A DNA stretch of 64,000 nucleotides from Gemmatimonadota bacterium. Its GTDB lineage: Bacteria > Gemmatimonadota > Gemmatimonadetes > Longimicrobiales > Gaopeijiaceae. The notes beneath the pieces were generated by a model. The model made no database searches. It saw nothing but the letters and a program-made list of their open reading frames with translations, and was not told the DNA's origin. The position numbers and the translations under genes are program-made. Location: the NCBI GenBank assembly GCA_028873845.1, contig JAPPNO010000035.1, positions 32,902 to 96,901 on the forward strand, in the 5' to 3' direction. Within the stretch, counting starts at the first letter, position 1. Each line of letters begins with the position of its first letter. Shown piece after piece: positions 9,604-18,135 of the stretch.

Positions 9604-10395
9604 CTGTTTGACGGGACGAATCCGCTCCCGCGCCAGCGTGTAGAACATCTTCGCCCCGACGCGCACCGACATCCCCAGACGCCCGGAGATCTTCGACCGG
9701 CCTCCGCTGCGCGGCAGGTGCGGCGCGTCGACTTCCTCGATCGCGAGGCGATGGCGCACCGCGCGGAGCTGCATCTGGAGCGTCCAGCCCCAGTCGCGGT
9801 CGTCCATGGCGAGGCGTTCCAGCGCGTCGCGGCGGATGGCGCGAAACGGCGGCAGGTCCCGGAAGCGGTGCCCGAAAAGCAGGCGGGCCGTGACCAGGAC
9901 CACCCTGTTGCCCCAGCGGGCGTGGGCGCGACGATTCCCCATGCCGCCGTCGGGCGCCACGCGCACGCCGAGCGCGAGGTCGGCGCCCCGAGCCAAGGGT
10001 TCGAGGACGATGGGGAGCCGCTCCGCATTCTCGGGGTGGTCCGCGTCCAGGAAGACGATGGCGGCGGGAGGGGTGGCAAGCGCCGACAGGTGCCGGATGC
10101 CGGCCAGGCAGGCGGCTCCGTATCCGCGCCGCGCCTCCCGGACGACCGTTGCACCGGCCGCGCGCGCGATCGCGGCGGTGTTGTCGGTGGATCCGTTGTC
10201 GGCGACGACCACCGAGTGGAGGCGGCTGATGGGCAGTGCCTCGAGGACGGCCGGAATGGCCTGCTCCTCGTCAAGCGCGGGGATCAGGACGGCGGTGCGG
10301 GAAAGCGGGTCGCCACGCGGAGGCCGGCCGGCCGGGTCACGCGTCGGCCGGTCTGAATCGGTGGGCCCGACCGGGTCGGACGGCGGGTTTGTCAT
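9571..10395 (-). CDS. Family 2 glycosyltransferase (dolichyl-phosphate-sugar synthase-like)
   Basis: A 274-aa GT-A fold transferase of the DPM1/GT2 type that would move a sugar from a nucleotide donor to a lipid or glycan acceptor at the cytoplasmic membrane. The nucleotide-binding start AVLIPALDEEQAIP, the VVVADNGSTDNT motif and the metal-binding FLDADHPE (DxD) are visible, followed by the RDLPPFRAIRRDAL segment. No membrane segment is evident. The ATG at 10395 is used; the frame stays open upstream but shows no family similarity. It diverges from the GT-C type gene at 10516 and converges on the OMP with a 33-nt overlap. It probably supplies an activated lipid-linked sugar for a GT-C transferase such as the neighbour. 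Confidence 0.82.
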   Translation of the reverse strand: MTNPPSDPVGPTDSDRPTRDPAGRPPRGDPLSRTAVLIPALDEEQAIPAVLEALPISRLHSVVVADNGSTDNTAAIARAAGATVVREARRGYGAACLAGIRHLSALATPPAAIVFLDADHPENAERLPIVLEPLARGADLALGVRVAPDGGMGNRRAHARWGNRVVLVTARLLFGHRFRDLPPFRAIRRDALERLAMDDRDWGWTLQMQLRAVRHRLAIEEVDAPHLPRSGGRSKISGRLGMSVRVGAKMFYTLARERIRPVKQLPSGEEPEHE

Positions 10396-10515
10396 GATGC
10401 TCGAATCCGGTACCGCAACTGACCGCTGGCGCCGCAATTGGCAGGTGGTTCGGCCAAAGCTTAACCTTCTCCGGGAGACGAAGGCAAAATCTCCGCCCAT
10501 GGATGCTTCCAGAGG

Positions 10516-12015
10516 GTGAACCCTTTGGCCCCGTCGCAGACGCCCTCCCTTCATCGAACCGGCACGAACATCACCAGCAAAGACCGGCCGGCGGCTCCTG
10601 CGCGGGAAGCGGCGCTCTCGCCCATCTTCCCCGTTCTCGCGTTCGGCCTCCTCGAGGTCGCCGCTCTCGCCTCGTTCGGGTGGATGGACGGGATTGCGCT
10701 GCCACTGCCCCGCCTGCTGTTGCCGGCCGCCGCATTCCTCTGCTACGTGGCGGCCGGGCTCGGCGTAAACCGCGTTTCCGTTCCTCCCCTGGTTCTCGTG
10801 TGGGGACTCGGCATTGTCGCGCGACTTGCCCTGCTTCCCCTCGCCCCCGAGCTCTCCGACGACATCCATCGCTACCTCTGGGACGGCCATGTCCTCCGGG
10901 AAGGAGTCAATCCCTACGCCCATCCGCCCAACGACGAGGCCCTCGCGGCGCTCCGGACCGGGTGGCACGGAGAGATCAACCACCCCGACGTTCCGACCAT
11001 CTACCCACCGCTGGCGCAAGTGCTGTTCGCACTGGTCAATGTGGTCGGCGGCACCATCCTGGCGGCCAAGCTGGTCTGGCTCTGCTTCGACCTGGGATGC
11101 GCGGCGCTGCTGCAACGGATCGCCGCCCGCACCGGACGGAACCCGGCCAGGGTCCTGCTCTGGTACCTGTGGTCGCCGCTCCTGATCGTGGAGACGGCGT
11201 GGAGCGCGCACTACGACGCGGTGGGGCTCTTCTTCGTGACGGCGCTGATCGGGGTGGCGGCGTGCAGACGGGACGACGGGCGGACGGGCTCACCCGCGCG
11301 GCCGCCGCAGCCGGACCCGCCCTCCGCCGGACGCTTCCTTCGAGCCTGGAAGCGCCCCGCCACCCTCGGCTCGGTCCTGGGCCTGGCCACCCTGGTCAAG
11401 TTCGCGCCCGCCGCCGTCCTTCCGCCGCTGGCCCGGCGCTACGGCGTTCGCGCCGTGGTCGCCTTCGCGGCGGTGTGTGCCGTCCTCTACCTCCCGTTCG
11501 CGGGTGCCGGCGTCTCCGCGCTGACCGGAGGCCTGCGCACGTATGCGCGGCACTGGTCGGCCAACGAGGGGGCCTTCTCCCTGGTCCTGCAGCTGGTGGG
11601 GGATCCGGTGCGGGCCCGTGCGGCTGTTGCCGTACTGGTGTTGGCGGTCGCCGGCTACACGGCGTGGCGGCGATTCCCCGTCGAGCGGGCGCTGTTGTGG
11701 GTCCTGGGCGCCGGGCTGCTCCTGTCGCCCACGGTTCATCCCTGGTACGTGCTCTGGGTCCTCCCGATGGCCGCGCTGCGGAGCCATCCCCCCTTCCTGC
11801 TCGCGGGTGGCCTCGCTTTCCTCGGGTACTGGGGACTTGCCTCGTACGAGGCCGCCGGGGTCTGGCCGCAGCCCGGCTGGAACCGCGCGGCCATGTGGAT
11901 GCCGGTCTGGGGATTGATTCTGTGGCGCCTCGTCCCGGCGGGTGCCGGCCGCGCGCGGTCCGCCGATGCCAAGCGCCAGGAACCCGCCCGCGAAGAGAGC
12001 CACGAAGGGGAGTGA
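10516..12015 (+). CDS. GT-C type polyprenyl-phosphate-dependent glycosyltransferase, membrane
   Basis: A 499-aa polytopic membrane protein with many hydrophobic helices from residue 35 onward. The first external loop carries SDDIHRYLWDGHV followed by GVNPYAHPP, the acidic motif typical of DUF2029/GT87-like mannosyltransferases that use polyprenyl-phosphate sugars. A Pro/Arg-rich cytoplasmic linker lies near 255-280, and the tail after the last helix is short and charged. The start is the GTG at 10516. The last 726 nt lie opposite the reading frame of the convergent glycosyltransferase at 11290-13374. With the DPM1-like gene it probably builds an envelope glycan or lipid-linked sugar. Confidence 0.78.
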   Translation: MNPLAPSQTPSLHRTGTNITSKDRPAAPAREAALSPIFPVLAFGLLEVAALASFGWMDGIALPLPRLLLPAAAFLCYVAAGLGVNRVSVPPLVLVWGLGIVARLALLPLAPELSDDIHRYLWDGHVLREGVNPYAHPPNDEALAALRTGWHGEINHPDVPTIYPPLAQVLFALVNVVGGTILAAKLVWLCFDLGCAALLQRIAARTGRNPARVLLWYLWSPLLIVETAWSAHYDAVGLFFVTALIGVAACRRDDGRTGSPARPPQPDPPSAGRFLRAWKRPATLGSVLGLATLVKFAPAAVLPPLARRYGVRAVVAFAAVCAVLYLPFAGAGVSALTGGLRTYARHWSANEGAFSLVLQLVGDPVRARAAVAVLVLAVAGYTAWRRFPVERALLWVLGAGLLLSPTVHPWYVLWVLPMAALRSHPPFLLAGGLAFLGYWGLASYEAAGVWPQPGWNRAAMWMPVWGLILWRLVPAGAGRARSADAKRQEPAREESHEGE

Positions 12016-13374
12016 GGCCCAGTATCCGGCCGCCAGCGCCAGCAATCCGCCCAGAACCATGTATGCTCCCGCACCGACCCCCAGCGCGCGACCCGGGGCC
12101 GGCCCGCCCGGGGTTTGAAGACGCCATTGCGGGGACGCGCCGGTCTTCGGAGTCCTCTCGAACGGGTCCCGGACGGGTCGGAATCCACGGAACACCGCTC
12201 GAGTGAGCAGCGCCGAGAGTCCCGCCCCCAGCACCAGCGCGCCCACCGCCCTCCGAATCGCCGTTTCCCAGGAGCGGCCCCTCCGCCGCGCGGCGGTCAG
12301 GTAGTACACGATGAAGGGGCCGGCCGCACCGGCGAACAGGGCCAGGTCGAGCCACCAGAGCGCGTCCATGTCCAGTTGCCGTCTGGCGAACGCGGCCGGG
12401 ACGATGAGGAGTGCGAGTGCAAAGGTCAGGGGGTAGGCGAACTGGCCGCAGAGATGCACGACGGCTTCGAACTTGACGACGGGACGAAGGCGGCTGCCCA
12501 GCAGGCGGGGAAGGAGTTTCCGCGCGGCTTGAACGCCGCCCTGGGCCCAGCGCCTCTGCTGCACCAGGAGCGCCGCGGGTGTGCGCGGGAGTTCGGCGGG
12601 AACACCCACTTCGTCGCGCAGAACGAAGCGCCATCCCGCCATCTGCGCCCGGTAGCTGATGTCGAGGTCCTCGGTCAGCGTGTCGTGATGCCATCCACCC
12701 GCGTCCTCTAGTGCCTTTCTGCGCCACAGCCCCGCCGTCCCGTTGAACTTGAAGAACCGGCCGCCGCGGTATCGGCCACGCTGCTCCACCAGGAAGTGTC
12801 CGTCCAGGAGAAGCGCCTGTGCGCGCGTCAGCCACGATTCGTCCTCGTTGAGGTGCTCCCAGCGGGCCTGCGCCATGCCGACCCGGGGATCGGCCATGGA
12901 CGGCAGGAGTTCTTCGAGAAGGCCTGGCTGGGGGACGAAGTCGGCGTCGAGGATGAGGATGTAGTCGCCGGTGGCCAGGTCGAGACCCTTGGCGAGGGCG
13001 CCCGCCTTGTACCCGTGGCGGTCGGTGCGGTGGAGGACGGTGATGTCGATGCCTCGCCGGCGCCATTCGTGGGCGCAGTGGCGGGCGATGGCGGTGGTAT
13101 TGTCGGTGGAGTCGTCGAGGACCTGGATCTGGAGGAGGTGGCGGGGGTGGGAGAGCCTGCAGGTAGCGTCGATGAGGCGCTCGACGACGTGCTCTTCGTT
13201 GTAAATGGGGAGCTGGACGGTGACGGTGGGGTGGGGCGGGGGTGACGACAGGCTGTCGGGCGCCTGACGGCGGGACAGGAGAAGCAGGCTGATCCGGTGG
13301 GCCGCGAAGGGAAGGAGGAGGGCGAGGACGGCGCCGTAGAGAGCGACCGCGACGACGCTGAGGAGGTCGGTCAT
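11290..13374 (-). CDS. Membrane family 2 glycosyltransferase (cellulose-synthase-like), long overlapping tail
   Basis: A processive-type GT2 enzyme. One N-terminal membrane helix (1-28) is followed by the catalytic domain, with DDSTDNT, LILDADF, TEDLDISYRAQMAGW and QQRRWAQGG (the QxxRW motif) in the expected order, then four or five C-terminal helices to about residue 460. The family domain ends there. The frame continues another 230 residues of charged, low-complexity text that is antisense to the 3' part of the GT-C gene. Either the protein has a long overlapping tail or the true stop was lost through mutation or a sequence error. The ATG at 13374 overlaps the stop of the small upstream gene (ATGA), so translation is coupled. 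Confidence 0.8.
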   Translation of the reverse strand: MTDLLSVVAVALYGAVLALLLPFAAHRISLLLLSRRQAPDSLSSPPPHPTVTVQLPIYNEEHVVERLIDATCRLSHPRHLLQIQVLDDSTDNTTAIARHCAHEWRRRGIDITVLHRTDRHGYKAGALAKGLDLATGDYILILDADFVPQPGLLEELLPSMADPRVGMAQARWEHLNEDESWLTRAQALLLDGHFLVEQRGRYRGGRFFKFNGTAGLWRRKALEDAGGWHHDTLTEDLDISYRAQMAGWRFVLRDEVGVPAELPRTPAALLVQQRRWAQGGVQAARKLLPRLLGSRLRPVVKFEAVVHLCGQFAYPLTFALALLIVPAAFARRQLDMDALWWLDLALFAGAAGPFIVYYLTAARRRGRSWETAIRRAVGALVLGAGLSALLTRAVFRGFRPVRDPFERTPKTGASPQWRLQTPGGPAPGRALGVGAGAYMVLGGLLALAAGYWASLPFVALFAGGFLALGIGGPRAAGTRRDEAPQNQSPDRHPHGRAVPAGLRPDPGGLVRGKSPVPEESEATREQEGGMAPQRGHREDPEHVPGMNRGRQEQPGAQDPQQRPLDGESPPRRVAGDRQHQYGNSRTGPHRIPHQLQDQGEGPLVGRPVPRIRAQASGQRGDAGTREREVEDGTHRREGDHGANAVAPGQRRKDGGGRELDQGGQAQDRAEGGGALPGSKEASGGGRVRLRRPRG

Positions 13375-13574
13375 TCGGGCGGGTCAGGATGAGTTGACTC
13401 GAATCCGCGGCACCGGAGCACCGGGAGCGGAGGGTACCTGGGAAAGGTAGGGTCGCTGCGGTGGCGTCCACAGAGGTAGAAGACCGATCCGCGCCGCGAG
13501 GTGACCCGGCGCATCCAGGCGCAGCGGGCGCAAAGGCCGACTTGCGGGGCGCGGCCGCCGGGTTCAGACGTCAT
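13371..13574 (-). CDS. Small zinc-ribbon-like protein, conserved-looking, unknown function
   Basis: A 67-aa cytoplasmic protein. It has CARC at 15-18, a third cysteine in YLCGRH (35) and a fourth in LRCRGFES (54), so four cysteines could form one metal site. The order CxxC, GSVFYLC, FPRYPPLPVLRC looks like a compact conserved family and not a chance frame. The ATG at 13574 overlaps the pgeF stop, and its own stop overlaps the next ATG at 13374; both overlaps are ATGA. This double coupling is the strongest sign that the gene is real. I do not recognise a function. Confidence 0.72.
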   Translation of the reverse strand: MTSEPGGRAPQVGLCARCAWMRRVTSRRGSVFYLCGRHRSDPTFPRYPPLPVLRCRGFESTHPDPPE

Positions 13575-14344
13575 TCGACGTCCGCCACGATCCCGATGAA
13601 CGCGCGCTGCCGGCCGATATCGCCGCGCCGGTGTGAAAAATATCTCCCGTCGCCGCACAGCGTGCATTCGGTACTCACGCCGACCCGTCCCGGCCGGACA
13701 CCGGACGCGGTCGCGCGGCGCTCGATGACCCGTCTCAGATCGACGAGCGCCGATCCCGCCCGAGTCCGCTCTCCAAGCGCCTGGAGGACCTCGGGTCCCA
13801 CTTCGTAGCATCCGCCGCAGATGGCCGGCCCGAGATGAACCGACAGGTCCCCCGGACTGCTTCCGAAGCTCGTGCGCATCACGCCGATGCCTTCCTCCAC
13901 CACTCCCGCCGCCACCCCGCGCCACCCCGCGTGGAGCAATCCGACCACCTCGCGCAACGGGTCGGCGACGAACACCGGCACACAGTCGGCGGTCGTCACG
14001 GTCAGCAGGACACCCGGGCGAGCGGTCACGTGCCCATCCGCTTCGCCCGCTACAATCGCGCCCTCGGGCACGTCCACATGCGCCCGCGTGAGCGATCCGT
14101 GTACCTGCCGGCTGCGCACAACCGATCGCCAGCGCCGTCCCGCACCCGCAGTGAGCGCGAGCATGTCCCGGAGGGGCGGAACGCCCGGATCCGCCAGAGC
14201 GTCGGGTATGCCGGACCCGGCGCCGGAGCCGAGGGGGCCCGCATCGGATCCCGCATCCGTGCGCCGGGTCGTGCCAGCACGCAGCCACGGGAAGCTGGTC
14301 ACCCATTCCGACACAGACGTTACGGGAAAACGCCGGGTGCTCAC
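13571..14344 (-). CDS. pgeF: Peptidoglycan editing factor PgeF (YfiH/laccase-domain family)
   Basis: About 257 aa. The family removes wrongly incorporated amino acids from peptidoglycan precursors and has also been described as a purine-nucleoside or laccase-like enzyme. Conserved metal-site segments are present: the His of SRQVHG, TTADCVPVFV, LLHAGWRGVAAGV and GPAICGGCYEVG. The start is uncertain. The GTG at 14344 is used; the GTG at 14314 (247 aa, beginning SEWVTSFPWLRAG) fits the family almost equally well. It heads an ATGA-coupled chain with the zinc-ribbon gene and the membrane glycosyltransferase, which fits a role in wall or envelope synthesis. Confidence 0.88.
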   Translation of the reverse strand: MSTRRFPVTSVSEWVTSFPWLRAGTTRRTDAGSDAGPLGSGAGSGIPDALADPGVPPLRDMLALTAGAGRRWRSVVRSRQVHGSLTRAHVDVPEGAIVAGEADGHVTARPGVLLTVTTADCVPVFVADPLREVVGLLHAGWRGVAAGVVEEGIGVMRTSFGSSPGDLSVHLGPAICGGCYEVGPEVLQALGERTRAGSALVDLRRVIERRATASGVRPGRVGVSTECTLCGDGRYFSHRRGDIGRQRAFIGIVADVE

Positions 14345-14396
14345 CGGGCCATCATCGGTCCACCGCGAACGCTTCGCCGCCTGAAATCCGCAACAT

Positions 14397-15068
14397 TCAT
14401 CCTCGGCCCTTCCGGTCGAGAAGCCTGATCGCGCCCAGGGTGGCCCCGATGCGCACGCCATAATAGACGATCACCCCGGGAATGAACCCCACCCCGTAGG
14501 AGAGGGAATCGTCCATCGCCGCCACCGTGAGCCAACCCGTGCCCAACCCCAGCCCTGTTCCAAGAAACGCCGACGCGAACGATACCCCGGGCGACACTCC
14601 GGCCAGGCTCGTTGCCAGTGCCGTCAAGGATGGCGAAAGAGCAAGGTAGGAGGTCCAGGCCAAAGCCTCGGCCTCGGTCCTTGACGCGAGACCAAGGCCG
14701 ATCAGGTCTCCCGCCGCGATCCCGAGGATCGATGCCAGGGTCGTGCGACGGGGCGCGGCATCCGACGTATCGGCTTGCGCGGCCTCCCGGGGCGAAGATG
14801 GTAACCATGCGGTGGCCAGCGTTGCACCGTCCGCCTGACGCGGCCGGGCGACGCTCAGAACCGCCTGCGGATCGAAGCCTCGGCCGGCCTGGCCAGCAGT
14901 GTGAAACGGACTCCGCTTCACCTCCCCGATCGCCGCGCCGAGCGCCGCAAGCGACCATCGCCGGTTTTCGAGCCCACTCTGCGCATGCCCCTCGGCCGGG
15001 AAAGCCGCCAACGCCGCCGACGCGACCGCCAGCAGCGCGACCGCTGCCTTTCCTCGAATCCGATTCAT
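14397..15068 (-). CDS. Exported hydrophobic protein, unknown
   Basis: A 223-aa protein with a signal peptide at 1-30 (hydrophobic AVALLAVASAALAAFPA, cleavage near GHAQ-S). Gly/Ala-rich hydrophobic stretches follow in the second half (about 120-215), containing LGTGLGLGTGWLTVA and GVGFIPGVIVYYGVRIG. It may be a small integral or glycine-zipper-like envelope protein. It lies 52 nt upstream of pgeF on the same strand and could be its operon partner. No recognised domain. Confidence 0.6.
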   Translation of the reverse strand: MNRIRGKAAVALLAVASAALAAFPAEGHAQSGLENRRWSLAALGAAIGEVKRSPFHTAGQAGRGFDPQAVLSVARPRQADGATLATAWLPSSPREAAQADTSDAAPRRTTLASILGIAAGDLIGLGLASRTEAEALAWTSYLALSPSLTALATSLAGVSPGVSFASAFLGTGLGLGTGWLTVAAMDDSLSYGVGFIPGVIVYYGVRIGATLGAIRLLDRKGRG

Positions 15069-15231
15069 GCGAATCTCCCGTTGCCGGTGGAGAGTGCAAA
15101 CTCACGCGGGGTCCTGGGGTCCATCAAGAGCCACGGCTTCAATCCGACGATGACCAGTCCCTTCGGCGCGGGTAAACCCTCCGCCCGGCATGCACCCTCC
15201 GCCCGGCTCTCCCCCCGCGCCGAAAAGGTAC

Positions 15232-15239
15232 TAGCTTTC
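15232..15239 (+). promoter_or_regulatory. TAnnTTTC promoter-like box before sucA
   Basis: TAGCTTTC ends 8 nt before the sucA ATG. If used, the transcript would be almost leaderless. Motif match only. Confidence 0.35.
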
Positions 15240-15247
15240 ACCACACC

Positions 15248-18124
15248 ATGAGCAGTTACTTCGACAGCCAGAACGCGGCCTACGTCCAGGCACTCTACGA
15301 GGACTTCACCCGGAACCCGGAGGCCGTGCATCCGGAGTGGCGCGAGTTCTTCCGGACGCGCCGCGACGAACTCCGGAACGCCGGTCTGCAGGTCGTGGAC
15401 GGACGGCCTGCCGCGGCCCCGGCCAGAGCACCCGACCCCGCACCGGCCGCGCTTCCCACACCTGCCCCCACCAGGACACCCGACCCCTCTCCGCCCACGG
15501 CTCCCACGGCGCCAGCGCCCTCCGCACCCCCCACCCCCGACTCCCGCCTCCTCTCGCTCGTCGCGCGCGCATCGAACCTCCTCCAGGCCTTCCGCGAGCA
15601 CGGCCACCAGGCCGCGCGCATCGACCCTCTCGGGAGCACGCCCCCGGGCCACCCCCAGCTCGACCCCGCCTACTTCGGCACCACCATGGACGAGCTGGAG
15701 GAGATCCCCACTTCGGTGCTCTTCCCCGAAGGCGGCGAAGCGCCGCTCGCCTTCACCCTCGACCGCCTGAAGGCCATCTACGGCGGCGACCTCGGCTACG
15801 AGTTCGAGCACCTCGAGGACCCGGTCAAGGTGGCGTGGCTGTGGGAACAGGTGGAGCGCGGCACCCACTTCGACGGTTACTCCGACGAGGACCGCCTGCG
15901 GACGCTCGACCGCCTCACCCAGGTGGAGGGTCTGGAGCAATTCCTGCACCGTGCCTACCTGGGGCAGAAGCGCTTCTCGATCGAGGGGATCGACATGCTG
16001 GTCCCGATGCTTGACGAGGCGATCGAACTGGCGGCGGCCGAGGGCGCGACCGAGATCGTCATCGGGATGGCCCACCGCGGCCGCCTCAACGTGCTGAAGC
16101 ACATCATGGGGGTGTCGTACGCGGAGATCCTCGCCGAGTTCGAGGAGGGCGCGGCGCCGGGAAGCGCGCTCTGGGTGCCCGATCCCGGCACGGGGGACGT
16201 GAAGTACCACCACGGCGCCACTGGGGACTATCCGCTCCGCTCCGGGGACACGGTCCGGGTGACCATGGCCCCCAATCCCAGCCACCTGGAGTTCGTGAAC
16301 CCGGTCATTCTGGGTATGGCGCGGACCCAGCAGTACGTGGACCGAAACGGCGGCCGCGAGCGGGACCCGGCGCTCGTCGTCCCCATCCTCATCCACGGCG
16401 ATGCAGCCTTCGCCGCCGAGGGCGTCGTGGCCGAGACCCTCAACCTGGCCCGCCTGCACGGCTACGAGGTCGGGGGCGCCATCCACATCATCGGCAACAA
16501 CCAGGTGGGCTTCACCACCGACCCCGGCGACGGCCGCTCCACCCGCTACGCCAGCGACCTCGCCAAGGGGTACGACATCCCGGTCATCCACGCCAACGGC
16601 GACGCCCCCGAGGAATGCCTGGCCGCGGTGCGTCTCGCGATGGCCTACCGGGCCCGCTTCCACGCCGACACGGTGATCGACCTGATGGGCTACCGGCGCC
16701 ACGGCCACAACGAGGCCGACGAGCCCGAGTACACGCAGCCCGTCCTCTACGGCTGGATCAGCCACCATCCGACCGTGCGCATGCAATGGGCCGGGGAACT
16801 CGTCGCGCGCGGACTGATCGGCGCGGAGGACGCCGACGAGCGGGTCCGCGCAATGGCCGACAGGCTTCGCGCGATCAAGGACGGGCGCAAGCCGCCTCCC
16901 GAGGACTCCGCGCCGCCCTGGCAGGTGCCCAGCTACAGCGCGGTGGACCAGGAACTCCAGCGTGACACGGGCGTCTCCGTGGAGCGCCTCGAGCGGATCA
17001 ACCAGGCGCTGCTCACGGTTCCCGACGGCTTCACCGTGCATCCCAAACTGGTCCGCCAGCTCGCGCGCCGCGGCAAGGATTTCGGACCCGACTTCCGGGT
17101 GGAGTGGGGGCACGCCGAGGCTCTGGGCATCGGATCGCTCCTGGAGGACGGCGTCCCGGTCCGGCTCACCGGCCAGGACTCGCAGCGGGGCACCTTCAGC
17201 CATCGCCACCTGGTCCTGAACGACGCAAAGACCGGTGAACTGTACTCGCCGCTGGCGGAGATCCCGGACGCGCGCCTGGAGATCTACAACTCGCCGCTGA
17301 CCGAGGCGGCCACGATCGGCTTCGAGTACGGGGTGGCGGTCGCCGCGGACCGCGATCTGGTCCTCTGGGAAGCGCAGTTCGGGGACTTCGTCAACGTCGC
17401 GCAGGTGATGATCGACCAGTTCCTGTCGGCGGGGTGGTCCAAGTGGGGACAGCGTTCGCGGCTCACGCTGCTGCTGCCGCACGGATACGAGGGCCAGGGG
17501 CCGGAGCATTCGAGCGCGCGCCTGGAGCGCTTCCTGCAGCTCTGCGGCGAGGACAACATGCGAGTCGTCTATCCGACCACGCCGGGCCAGTACTTCCACC
17601 TGTTGCGCCTGCAGGCCTTCAGCGAGCCGGAGCGCCCGCTGATCGTCATGTCTCCCAAGAGCCTGTTGCGGCATCCGCGGGCGAGGTCTTCTGTGCGGGA
17701 GCTGGCGGAGGGCCGCTTCCGGAAGGTCATCGACGACGACTCGATCGACGCGGAGGAGCGGGTGCGGCGCCTGATTCTGTGCAGCGGGAAGGTCTACTAC
17801 GACCTGGCCGGGGCGGAGGAGCGGGCCGGAGCGGAGGACGCGGCGATCGCGCGGGTCGAGACGCTCTATCCGTTCCCGGCCCGGGAGATTCATGAGCTGT
17901 ACGAGCGCTACGCGAATGTGGAGGCGGTGATCTGGGCGCAAGAGGAACCGATGAACATGGGGGCGCTCACCTACATCCTGCCGCGGTTGCGCGGTGTGCT
18001 GCCACACGAGGTCCGCCTGTTGCACGTGTCGCGCCCCGAGCGGGCGAGCCCGGCCGAGGGGAATCCACACAATCACGCGGTGGCGCAGCGCGAGGTCGTG
18101 GCCAAGGCGCTGACAGCTCGCTGA
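15248..18124 (+). CDS. sucA: 2-oxoglutarate dehydrogenase E1 component
   Basis: A 958-aa thiamine-diphosphate enzyme of the TCA cycle that decarboxylates 2-oxoglutarate and passes the succinyl group to the E2 lipoyl domain. The N-terminal YFDSQNAAYVQALYEDF segment is the E2-binding region typical of SucA. A Pro/Ala-rich linker occupies about 58-100. The ThDP region has MAHRGRLNVL, HGDAAFAAEGVVAE and GNNQVGFTT, and the transketolase-type domain has LTGQDSQRGTFSHRH and HGYEGQGPEHSSAR. The full length is normal for the family. ilvA follows after 11 nt and is probably co-transcribed. No E2 (sucB) lies in the window. An antisense frame of 1003 codons covers it and is a GC artefact. Confidence 0.97.
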   Translation: MSSYFDSQNAAYVQALYEDFTRNPEAVHPEWREFFRTRRDELRNAGLQVVDGRPAAAPARAPDPAPAALPTPAPTRTPDPSPPTAPTAPAPSAPPTPDSRLLSLVARASNLLQAFREHGHQAARIDPLGSTPPGHPQLDPAYFGTTMDELEEIPTSVLFPEGGEAPLAFTLDRLKAIYGGDLGYEFEHLEDPVKVAWLWEQVERGTHFDGYSDEDRLRTLDRLTQVEGLEQFLHRAYLGQKRFSIEGIDMLVPMLDEAIELAAAEGATEIVIGMAHRGRLNVLKHIMGVSYAEILAEFEEGAAPGSALWVPDPGTGDVKYHHGATGDYPLRSGDTVRVTMAPNPSHLEFVNPVILGMARTQQYVDRNGGRERDPALVVPILIHGDAAFAAEGVVAETLNLARLHGYEVGGAIHIIGNNQVGFTTDPGDGRSTRYASDLAKGYDIPVIHANGDAPEECLAAVRLAMAYRARFHADTVIDLMGYRRHGHNEADEPEYTQPVLYGWISHHPTVRMQWAGELVARGLIGAEDADERVRAMADRLRAIKDGRKPPPEDSAPPWQVPSYSAVDQELQRDTGVSVERLERINQALLTVPDGFTVHPKLVRQLARRGKDFGPDFRVEWGHAEALGIGSLLEDGVPVRLTGQDSQRGTFSHRHLVLNDAKTGELYSPLAEIPDARLEIYNSPLTEAATIGFEYGVAVAADRDLVLWEAQFGDFVNVAQVMIDQFLSAGWSKWGQRSRLTLLLPHGYEGQGPEHSSARLERFLQLCGEDNMRVVYPTTPGQYFHLLRLQAFSEPERPLIVMSPKSLLRHPRARSSVRELAEGRFRKVIDDDSIDAEERVRRLILCSGKVYYDLAGAEERAGAEDAAIARVETLYPFPAREIHELYERYANVEAVIWAQEEPMNMGALTYILPRLRGVLPHEVRLLHVSRPERASPAEGNPHNHAVAQREVVAKALTAR

Positions 18125-18135
18125 ACCACCAGCCC

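Noticed and set aside
13381-13410. tRNA-like TCGAATCC segment
   Set aside because: It lies inside the coding end of the small zinc-ribbon gene and no cloverleaf can be drawn.
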